DNA of 64,000 nt from Combretum micranthum (lineage: Eukaryota; Streptophyta; Magnoliopsida; Myrtales; Combretaceae), in assembly GCA_024138025.1 (NCBI GenBank), contig JAMXBD010000975.1, positions 186,001 through 250,000 of the forward strand. Direction: 5' to 3'. The notes beneath the pieces were generated by a model that ran no database searches, was not told where the DNA came from, and saw only the letters and a list, made by a program, of their open reading frames with translations. This document shows positions 33,504 to 42,199 of the stretch, piece by piece; within the stretch, counting starts at the first letter, position 1, and each line of letters begins with the position of its first letter. The translations under genes and the position numbers were made by a program.

Positions 33504-35803
33504 TAACTAAACAAACCGAATCAACTCATAAAACAAATCAAACCAAACCAAAAATATAATTTTTTGATAAATTAATTAGAAATTTCTCAAATTGAGTGAA
33601 ACCATTAAATCAAATAAAACAATTTGATAAAATATAGTATTTATTTTATAAAAATTTACTTGTAATCGAAAAAATCATTTTCATAACATAGTATTTATTT
33701 TAGCTTACTATATTAAAAAATATTTTTATCAACTTTTATGATCATAACTTATAAATTATGTGTGGAGGTTTGACTCAAATTACGAACTATTTAATAACTT
33801 TATAAATAGAATTAGTTGTGAGTAGACATTTGAATTTTTGTAGTTGCATGAACATTAACTTTATCAATAATATCAATACTTACTAAATTGATCTAATACT
33901 TTTCAATATGAAATTAAAGTTACACAATATGCTTTTATGATTAAATAATATGGTTTAATTTGCAAATGAAACCAAAACTTTATAATTTGAGAATTCTTAA
34001 TCCAGCCCGTACGGTTTAGTTCATAGAATAAATTAGATCGCTATAGTTTACCTTCTAACAAAACAAATTTTAGATACTTGTCTCACATATCATCTTCAAT
34101 GTTCACTACAAGTCAAATTTGCTTGGATGGCCGGTTGCTTCAACTCAAACACTTGACTGTGTGAAAAAATGTACTTAATATAGGTGCATGAATACATCAT
34201 AGTATGCTTATAAGCAACAAAGCAATTATCTCTAATATTTGAAAAGTCTTTGTATATCTCCGGTTTCAACTCATCTATTGCGGTTAAGTTAAGCCCCTTA
34301 TGGCTTGTTCAATTCCAAATAGAAGGGGTGTGGCAGCTAAGCCCCTTCTGCTTTAATTTTCTAATTCTTCTGATAATGAAGAGAAGAACTTTCTGCTTCA
34401 CTGGTAAAAACTTTGCTTTCAAAATCAAATATAGGGAATAATATCCCATTACTATCTCTAACTAAAAATGTATTGGGAGAGATAAAATTATGAATATCCT
34501 AGATGGCCATGAAATAATTAACATTACTGTAACTAGAATTATGATTTTTTTTTCTTTTTTCATATTGTTTATAACCAGATCTTCACTTATACTAGTATTT
34601 TTAATAGACCAAGCCTATCGATTGATTTACTTAGATGGCATCTGTTTTTAATTATCCTTAAACAAAATCAAATTGAGCAACATTTTTCATGTTCTTTTTC
34701 TTTTTCTTTCAAAATCTTTATTACTTTTATTATATATTTTAATTAATTATATTTGAAATATTTTCAATACTTAATTACTTCATTCCCGTGACACTTATTA
34801 TCAAGGCAGGCAATATATTTCCTGCACCCTATGAAAGTGCTTTTCTTTAACTTTTTTTGTTTTTTAAGTAAAAGTTGGAAAGTGTTGTGACTAACATGGG
34901 ATAAAATAAATAATTAAAGGAAGGTAAATTACATGGACCTACACCAAATTATTTAAGATTATATTGACACTTAGTTTTTTTATTTTTTTTAAATCTACGG
35001 GTTTGTTTTTTAGCTTTTCTATGCTATATAAAATACTGTTTTTCAATCTTTTTTCTAACAAAATATTTATTAAGAAATATACTATATTAAAAAAAATTGT
35101 AGTTTCATGAAAAAATTAAATAAATCAAATATAGATAAAATATAAATACAAATTAGATATATTTATACATATCGTTTTTATACAGATACAGATATAAATT
35201 TTTGTTCACGTTATATTTTCTTCCTCATCAAATGATTTTGATTGTATTCAGGCAATATTTCGTTGTTGTGGCTTTGAAAACAAAGTTCAAAACTAAGCAT
35301 AGTTAATTGATTTTCGATGTATTCATGCAATGTTTAGCTATCGTGGCTTTCAAAACAAAGTTCAAAACTAAACATGGTTAACCGAATCAATATATATATT
35401 AAAAGGAGCACACCACCAATTACACATATGATGTTTTTGGGGTGAATACCACACATGTATGAATCATTCTGAGTATATATATATATATATATATTCTTTA
35501 AATGTATGTTGTATAATAATCCAGGCCAATGGACATTACAAAAATATGCAGATGCCAATGGGGAATGTTAGAACGAGCATTATTCCTTCTGTATGGACAT
35601 CATATAATTATTATTAACTTTTTTTTTTTGGCTAGTTTTTTTTAATAAAAAAAGGTTATGTTGCCACATTAGTGGAAAAGAAAAAGATGTGGTATTCATT
35701 TTTTATATTTTATTATACATTCAAGATAATTTTATTATGTCTTAACCTCTTTTTATTTTACCTTATATATCTTCGTGTATTAAGATGGCCTCCGAAAGAA
35801 ATT
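33504..35803. other. AT-rich intergenic sequence
   Basis: No coding signal was recognised. AAGCCCCTT-containing phrases repeat at 34,290-34,350. The only clear structure is the tandem repeat at 35,236. Confidence 0.6.
35236..35385. repeat. Two-copy 75-bp tandem repeat
   Basis: Both units contain GTGGCTTT.AAAACAAAGTT followed by CAAAACTAA.CAT.GTTAA, and both start GATTTT. They differ at about ten positions. Confidence 0.8.
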
Positions 35804-36450
35804 TGAAATTCCTCAAATATAAGATAGTAAAACTCATATTATAATACATCATTTCATGTAATAGTTTGAATTTCATAAAAAATCTAAAATTAAGCATACT
35901 CAATGAAAAGCACTCTCGGAATAAGTAACATGGGAAGCAGTTATCATTAATAAAAAATAATTGATTTTGCCAAAACAGACAATAGCTTAATGGGTAGAAT
36001 TTTTAGTTGTTGCAAGTGATATCAAGATAGTTCTTCAATTGGAACTAGGAGAGCTAAGTGCGCTATAGGATAAAATGTCTTTGAGTGGGAGCACCTCTAG
36101 ATTTCATTTTGCCTAGTGTGGTTCTATTTAGTGTACATTTCGACCAAATTTCCATTATTTTTCTTTGGTTGAGTGGTATGTATTTCGTTGGTGCTCGTTT
36201 TCCAATTACCTACATGACAAGGATGCCGGTTTTGTGTGAACAAGAAAGAATATAATATCCTTCAAATATAAGATGGTGCAACTCTAATCATCGAGTCGTC
36301 TTTTAGTGTAATGACTTGAAGTTCATAAGAAATTTAAAGTTAAGAGTACTCAATGAAGATCATTCCCAAGATGTGACCTTCTTGAAAGTAGCTAGTACAC
36401 AAAGCATTTTGCCAAATCGAATACCTCAATGAAGCTCCCAGAGTTTTCCA
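35804..36450 (+). mobile_element. Cassandra TRIM 2, degenerate
   Basis: LTR-like halves start near 35,804 and 36,251 with the shared phrase CCTCAAATATAAGAT / CCTTCAAATATAAGATGGT and hold 5S-like AAATTAAGCATACTC, AAAGTTAAGAGTACTC and CAAGATGTGACCTTCTTG. A PBS-like TGATATCAAGA is at 36,018-36,028. The distal end is truncated and no target duplication remains. Confidence 0.75.
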
Positions 36451-38398
36451 TGTGGTAGTTCTTGATTTTCTTTTTTTTTTTTTTAATTTCAGTTTCGTAT
36501 AACCTTAAAAGTAGGAGATCCATGTAATTTACCATTAAAAAATACTATAAATTAACATAGAAAAATAATATTGAAGATTAAATATGTGCCTTTATTAGAA
36601 TAAAAAATGGCTTAGCGCAACGGATTCAGCAAAATTGACTCAGAATATCTTGGTGCAAAAAAATATATATATAATAAATAAATAAAGAAGTGGATGAAAT
36701 ATTGGCATTTACTCCGTAAATAGATTAGAATTAACATTAGAATTGCAAATTAACGCAAAGAAAATTAGTTAACTATAGATTATAGTTCCCGTCTTATTGA
36801 TGCTAAATTACAGATGGTCCAAACGATCAGTAAATGCTGTTACAAATTGAGCTATGATTGATGAAAAAAATAAAAGAAGGTACTATCATAAACGATAGAA
36901 AGCACACGGCACAAATTTGGGCAGAATTCCTTCTCTCTTCTTCTTCTTTTTTTTTTTTTCAATTTATCCTTCATGGTTTTTCTTTTATTCTTCTTTTTTT
37001 TTTTTTTCATGTCTGCAATTAAATATACTTATAATCCAAATGGTCAAATCTATTATCTAATAATTCACATTGTATTAAATTTGATATTAATCTGACAGAT
37101 GCAAACTCCAAGGATAAAGTGGATGATCTGCCGATGGCGATGGGAACAAAGCCCCACTACCAGCTCATGTCTCTCACGCAATAGATCTACCAGCAGTGCA
37201 GAGTAACTGGTTATACAACACCATACGGACAAAAAATCCCAATCCCTTGTCATAAGTTTTAGGGTTTGTTTCCTCGTCTATCTTGGTAATTTTGGTATCA
37301 TATTTTCATTATTTTTAATTAAATATTTATAAAAAATAATATCAATAAAAAATTATTTTATTAATAAAAAGATCAAACGAATACAATACAAATATGATAC
37401 ATATAAATTACATATACAAATCAAATATAAATATGATATAGATAAAAATATAATAATTCAAACATACGCTTAATACTAAACAGCAAATTTAAAAAACATT
37501 GGAAAAATTTAGAGAAATGTAATACATATGGAGATAGGATAAATACTTTTTTCACTAAACAATCTAAATTCCCTTGTCAAGTCAACCTTATACGACAAAA
37601 CAGTATTGCACTTGTGTATACTACGTAATGAACGACACATAAATCTTTATCAGTACCATGCGATACAAGTGAATCTATATTATTATTATTATTATCCGGT
37701 TCTTGTAACCAAATGCTAGACATAGAATTAATAAGTATAATTAACGGAATCGGACATCGGGAAGGTCCATTTACATTACTTGTGAGAAGTCCAACGTAAT
37801 CATCATCATTATAATAGTAATCTCTACAATTTTATCATCCTCTCCAATGGGATTGGCCTCAATAATTGGCTTTCCTCCTGTGATCCTGTAGTTCAATACA
37901 GAATCATATTTGTCTAAATGGTATAAACTGCTGGCAACGTCTTCCCCGAAATCTGCACCCAAATCTACACGTTTCCTGCAGAACCCATAATGGTCTGAAG
38001 GTGCCTTCCCCAGATTCATGTACCAAACTAAACTAAAACTTCTCTGCTAGATCAATGATACCTAAACTAACAACCTATGAGAAACGATATTTCAGCATCA
38101 TTGACAAGCTTAATTCCCACATCAGCATTAGAAAAAGAAACACCAAAAAGTCTGAAGAAGATATATAATCAAATATATATGCCTGTATATACATGTCCAA
38201 CAAGTAGATAAGCAACATATTCATCCAAAACTAACACATTTTGTTCAATCACTTTACATGGGCAAAAACGATGAAAGCAGGACACGTTCCTCACACTTGG
38301 ATGTGGCAAAAATAGAGCAAATCAATTGTTCCATACTCTGCTTCCTCTTTCTTTCCTTCAAAGAATTTACTTTTAAGCACTGCCTTGCTGCTGCTTGC
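36451..38398. other. Intergenic sequence 3' of the BRI1-like gene
   Basis: Holds poly-T tracts, a possible MITE around 37,256-37,480 (TTTTAGGGTTTGTTT at the left, CAAACATACGCTTAA at the right) and a TTA/ATT microsatellite at about 37,680. Its right end probably includes the 3' UTR of the minus-strand BRI1-like gene. Confidence 0.5.
37771..38019 (-). CDS. Unrecognised 82-residue open frame downstream of BRI1
   Basis: The frame begins MNLGKAPSDHYGFCRKR, continues LGADFGEDVASSLYHLDK and ends with a hydrophobic ITIIMMMI tail. Its base composition is less AT-rich than its surroundings, which is the only support for coding. I recognise no family. It lies 380 bp beyond the BRI1 stop, so it could be 3' UTR, a fragment of an older gene or chance. 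Confidence 0.2.
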   Translation of the reverse strand: MNLGKAPSDHYGFCRKRVDLGADFGEDVASSLYHLDKYDSVLNYRITGGKPIIEANPIGEDDKIVEITIIMMMITLDFSQVM

Positions 38399-38653
38399 TT
38401 AAAACATACCTTCTGCTGTGCTCGAATCTACGACCTCCATTGCACCAGTACGCCCACTACTAGTGGTCCTTGACATGGCCATGGTGGATGCAGAATCATG
38501 CCCTGAACCAGCTTGTATTTCCTTGAACATTGCCAGGACCTGAATCATGTTAGGACGGCGAGATGGCCTATCGTCTAAACAGGCAGAGGCAATCTTCAAA
38601 TGCTGTTGGAGGTCCATCTCAACATTCTGTCCTTCTTTAAGCAACCGGGTCAA
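38399..38653 (-). pseudogene. BRI1-like kinase end and C-terminal tail
   Basis: The frame reads [40 protein letters not shown] and EIQAGSGHDSAST, the last kinase helices and the start of the BRI1 autoinhibitory tail. It ends TGAMEVVDSSTAEGMF and TAA. The tail has no recognisable change beyond normal divergence. Confidence 0.9.
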
Positions 38654-38888
38654 ATGCGTGGCTTATTTTCAATTTCTCATGCTGTTTTACCCACCCTACA
38701 AGGTTGTTGTCCCCAAAATCACTTGAATCCGTTGATCTTTTCCCCGTTAGGAGCTCAAGCAAAACAACACCATAGCTGTAGACGTCCCCTCTTGTGGAAC
38801 ATCGAAAACTTTGGTAGTATTCAGGAGGTACATATCCTGGAGTGCCTGCTAGAGTACTCACGCTCAGATGAGTGTCCATGGCACTCAC
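38637..38888 (-). pseudogene. BRI1-like activation segment and C-lobe part
   Basis: The frame reads [53 protein letters not shown] and [17 protein letters not shown]. The activation-segment Ser/Thr cluster and PPEYYQS are conserved. It starts at a GTG only because the preceding frame is shifted. It terminates after FDPVA because two bases are missing at about 38,644. Confidence 0.9.
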
Positions 38889-39383
38889 TAGGCGGCCATT
38901 CCAAAGTCAGAGACTCTGGCTTCTAAGTTATCATCAAGTAAGACATTGCTTGACTTCATGTCACGGTGAATGATGTGCGGGATGCAATTGTGGTGGAGGA
39001 AAGCCAATCCGCGAGCAGCTCCCATTGCAATCCTCTTCCTGGCAGCCCAGTTTAACTTAATCCCAGCCCTTTTCTTGCTGTGCAAGACATCTTCTAAGCT
39101 ACCGTACTTCATGTACTCATAGACCAACAACCTTTCCTCACCGACTTTACAGTATCCCAGCAAGGGCACAAGGTTGCGATGCTTGATTTTTCCTATTGTC
39201 TCCATTTCAGCTGTGAATTCACGGTCACCCTGCCCACTGATGTGTATTAGTTTTTTGATGGCCACAACACTACCATCCCTCAACTGAGCCCTGTACACAT
39301 CTCCAAAGCCACCTGATCCTATATGGCTGTCATGATGAAAATTGTTGGTGGCTTCAAGGAGGTCTGGATAAGTTAACTTTTTG
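38886..39383 (-). pseudogene. BRI1-like kinase N-lobe to DFG
   Basis: The frame reads [25 protein letters not shown] (glycine loop), [18 protein letters not shown] (catalytic Lys), [20 protein letters not shown] (helix C to hinge), [13 protein letters not shown] (catalytic loop) and VSDFGMA. All catalytic residues are intact. A stop follows DFGMA directly because one base is lost where BRI1 has R-L-M-S. On the upstream side one C is lost (CCCTC for CCCCTC) and the frame falls out at FEKP. Confidence 0.9.
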
Positions 39384-39518
39384 AGGGCTTTTCAAATGTG
39401 AGGTCCATTAGCCTCCAGCTAATGGTGGCTGTAACCGAGGGGGAGCGGCTTTCAGTAGAAGCTCCAAAAGGAGAATCCTTCATTTTCCTCCTTTTCCTTG
39501 CCTCAATTGCCAACAAAA

Positions 39519-41975
39519 TCAAGCCAAAAATGCAGAACATGGAGAAGAGAAAACCATAGCTACACTTCGCACAAGTGAAGCTTGCCCTCTATGTGACTTG
39601 CGTGGCTCGGGATTCAAACCTGGTGGTGTTTCCATGCCACATCCACTAGTTAATGGAAGGCCACATAGTGCAGTATTATTTGAGAAACCTGCAGATGAAA
39701 GAGTAGCCACCTGACCTCCTGGAATTGGGCCCCAGAGGAAGTTGTTCGACAAATTGATCTCTGCAAGCATACTGCAGCCAGACATTGTTGGAGGAATTTG
39801 TCCTTCAAGTCTATTGCTTGAAAGATCAAGAATGTTAAGGTTCCCCAAGTTTCCAATTTCAGATGGAATGGAGCCAGAGATATCGTTATGTCCTAAATTT
39901 AAGACAAACAGTTGTTGCATGGTCCCAATTTCCCTAGGAATGCTACCAGATAGCTTATTATGCGAAATGTCAAGAAAAATCATCGAACCATTCTGAGTGA
40001 ATGTAGGTTGGATGAAACCTTTGTAAACTCTTGTGAAATTGCAGGGGTTCCTAGTGGAAATTCTGTTCAACTGCTCAGGCCTAATTCCGGCAAACTCAAG
40101 CAGATTTCCTGCTCCATGACAACCTTTGCTGCCATCATTCTTGATATATGCAAACTTCCTGTCGGTGATGTATTTCACAGCAATTTTCCCTGATTGTTTG
40201 AACAGTTCTGCAGGGATACTCCCATTCAGAAAATTGCTATTCAGGTCTAGCCAAATCAAGCTGCGACAGTCCCCGAGCTTAGGTGGTATATTCCCATAAA
40301 ATGAATTGTTGCTAAGCTTAAGAATTGCAAGATTGGAGAGCTGACCGATCCACCCAGGAATTTCGCCACTCAACCGATTATTCGACAATGAGATCCAATT
40401 CAATTTGGTACAGTTGCTCAAACCATATGGGATATTTCCGGTCAGTTTATTGAAATCGAGAATCAAGTTTTCGAGTGTTGGAATGTACATGAGCTCCTGA
40501 GGAACCTCTCCTTCAAGCTCATTCAACAAAAGTATCAAATCTCGGAGGTTTGATAACCCTCCAATGCTTGATGGAATTTTCCCTTTCAAATAATTGAAGC
40601 TCAAATCAAGTGAAACAAGCTTGGAACAGTTGCTTAATGATGGCGGGATGAAGCCGGTGAAAACATTATTTTGAAGGTACACTTCTCTTAAGCTATTCTC
40701 AGGGTTAACACAAATTTCACCAGGAATCGAACCCGAAAGACCGTTCGAGCTCAGATCCAATTTCTCCAAACCTACAAGCTCAGACAAAAAGGACTCTGGT
40801 AATTCCCCAGTAAAACTGTTGAACCCTAAAGACAGCTGCTTCAAGTTGCTCATTTTCGCAAGCACTTCAACCGGCAATTCACCAGAGACATTATTATTGG
40901 ACAAATCCAGAGATTCCAAGAAAGAACAGGACCCGAAGCTGCTCGGGACCGTACCCAATAAATAATTCCATGAAAGATTGAGCTCAACAAGATTTTCACA
41001 AGCATCTCTAGCAAGACTTGAAGGTATTCCTCCTAGGAATTTATTCCTGGACAAAGAAACTATCTGCAAGCTTTTTGAGGGCAAAGATGGAATAACACCT
41101 GAAAAGTTATTGACTGAGAGATTTAAGAATCTAAGACTTAAGCATCCAGAGATTGCTTCTCCAACATCGCCATAAAACTTGTTGCTAGACAAATCAATAT
41201 GCTCTAATTCCAAGCAATACTTGAAAACCGGAATTTTACTGGAGAAATTGTTATAAGAAAGATCCAAGTACTTCAACTTCTTACAGCTGGAAATATCAGC
41301 ATCTCCCATAATTTTATTCCCTTTCAAAGACAGGTAAGTCATGTTATCACATCCAGAAGACAAAATCCATGGTACAACATTAGACCCGGAAATATAATTA
41401 GATGAAACATCCAGAACTTCCAAACCGGACATCATATGAATAACACCTCCTGAAAAGTTCAGGTAATTCCTGGAGAAGTTGAGAGACTTCAAGCTAGGAC
41501 ATGAACCCATCAAGTTGGAGATAACATCAGATAATGGACCTATTAAGCTATTGTCTGACAAGTCCAGTGTACTCAACATAGCTCCACACTTCTTCCTACC
41601 ATCAAAAGAAATAGCTCCTGAAAGATTAGTGGACTTTAGTGAGAGTGATTCAAGGAACTCCAGGGACAACAAAGAAGATGAACAGACAGAAAGGTTGTGC
41701 TGAGGAGTGTGCTGGACAGGTCTATGGATGTGATGTGTGTTGAGTTGTTGCAAGTGACTCCAGAGAACGTTTGGCATGGATTTTGGTTTGGGAGCCAGGT
41801 TTGGAGTACGGAAGGGTTGGGAAGTGAAGCTTTGAAATTTAGAAGAAGTTGTGTTGTCCTTGTAAAGATATTGTGGTGAAGCTAAGGCTTGGAGTTTAAT
41901 GAAGAAATGAGAGGAGAAGAAGAAGAAGAAGAAGAAAGGGAAGATAAGGAAGGTGATAGGTCTCATGTTTCTCAT
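39519..41975 (-). CDS. BRI1-like ectodomain (818-residue open frame)
   Basis: The start at 41,975 gives MRNMRP and a Phe-rich hydrophobic core (signal peptide, about 1-30), with a second Met at residue 4. Residues about 42-97 are read out of frame. In another frame the same DNA encodes FKASLPNPSVLQTWLPNQNP, then CQTFSGVTC and SSTLLSTTFLS, which is the BRI1 N-terminal cap with its Cys pair. In-frame LRRs run from about 100 to 760, interrupted by the island at about 590-662. The C-cap carries LCGLPLTSGC near 770. The frame leaves register inside the transmembrane helix, so the product would be a secreted or poorly anchored ectodomain if translated as is. Confidence 0.9.
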   Translation of the reverse strand: MRNMRPITFLIFPFFFFFFFSSHFFIKLQALASPQYLYKDNTTSSKFQSFTSQPFRTPNLAPKPKSMPNVLWSHLQQLNTHHIHRPVQHTPQHNLSVCSSSLLSLEFLESLSLKSTNLSGAISFDGRKKCGAMLSTLDLSDNSLIGPLSDVISNLMGSCPSLKSLNFSRNYLNFSGGVIHMMSGLEVLDVSSNYISGSNVVPWILSSGCDNMTYLSLKGNKIMGDADISSCKKLKYLDLSYNNFSSKIPVFKYCLELEHIDLSSNKFYGDVGEAISGCLSLRFLNLSVNNFSGVIPSLPSKSLQIVSLSRNKFLGGIPSSLARDACENLVELNLSWNYLLGTVPSSFGSCSFLESLDLSNNNVSGELPVEVLAKMSNLKQLSLGFNSFTGELPESFLSELVGLEKLDLSSNGLSGSIPGEICVNPENSLREVYLQNNVFTGFIPPSLSNCSKLVSLDLSFNYLKGKIPSSIGGLSNLRDLILLLNELEGEVPQELMYIPTLENLILDFNKLTGNIPYGLSNCTKLNWISLSNNRLSGEIPGWIGQLSNLAILKLSNNSFYGNIPPKLGDCRSLIWLDLNSNFLNGSIPAELFKQSGKIAVKYITDRKFAYIKNDGSKGCHGAGNLLEFAGIRPEQLNRISTRNPCNFTRVYKGFIQPTFTQNGSMIFLDISHNKLSGSIPREIGTMQQLFVLNLGHNDISGSIPSEIGNLGNLNILDLSSNRLEGQIPPTMSGCSMLAEINLSNNFLWGPIPGGQVATLSSAGFSNNTALCGLPLTSGCGMETPPGLNPEPRKSHRGQASLVRSVAMVFSSPCSAFLA

Positions 41976-42100
41976 ATCTTTATGAAAGCTGTTGTCTTGG
42001 TCTTTACAGGTTTGTGTTCATGGATGTTTCTGTATCATAGCTTTACCACTGGAGAGAGAGAGAGAGAGGAAGAAGAAGAGAGGCATGCAGACATGCAGAG
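41976..42100 (-). promoter_or_regulatory. Probable 5' leader of the BRI1-like gene
   Basis: On the minus strand a pyrimidine-rich stretch (TCTTCTTCTTCC and an eight-unit CT repeat at about 42,053-42,070) lies between the TATA candidate and the ATG. CT-rich leaders are usual for plant receptor kinase genes. No upstream ATG-initiated long frame was noticed. Confidence 0.45.
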
Positions 42101-42106
42101 TATATA
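42101..42106 (-). promoter_or_regulatory. TATA-box candidate of the BRI1-like gene
   Basis: The minus strand reads TTCGTATATACTC. A start site 25-35 bp downstream would give a leader of about 95 nt. Confidence 0.4.
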
Positions 42107-42199
42107 CGAACAGGGAGAGAAAGTGGGAAGGTTTTGTTCACATGCCATGACATGTGAAACTATATCTCAGTTTCCTACTATTAGAAAAAAATAAATAAA

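Larger units (their letters stand above)
38399..41975 (-). pseudogene. BRI1-type brassinosteroid receptor kinase, frame broken by indels
   Basis: The whole locus spans 3,577 nt (about 1,192 codons, the length expected of BRI1) without introns. In order it encodes a signal peptide, paired-Cys cap, LRRs, the 70-residue island that forms the brassinosteroid pocket, transmembrane helix, juxtamembrane segment, Ser/Thr kinase and C-tail. The island phrases YIKNDGS, CHGAGNLLEFAGIR and EQLNRISTRNPCNF are diagnostic of BRI1 rather than the BRL paralogues. Frame changes lie near 41,851-41,857, 41,681-41,683, 39,553-39,555, 39,383-39,387, 38,886-38,892 and 38,644. All are 1-2-base indels, and no nonsense substitution was seen. 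It is either a recent pseudogene or an intact gene with sequencing indels. In the cell BRI1 acts at the plasma membrane with BAK1/SERK co-receptors. Confidence 0.9.

Noticed and set aside
38600..38926. 108-residue plus-strand ORF over the BRI1 kinase
   Set aside because: It is an antisense shadow of the conserved kinase codons, as are the other plus-strand frames at 39.7-41.9 kb.
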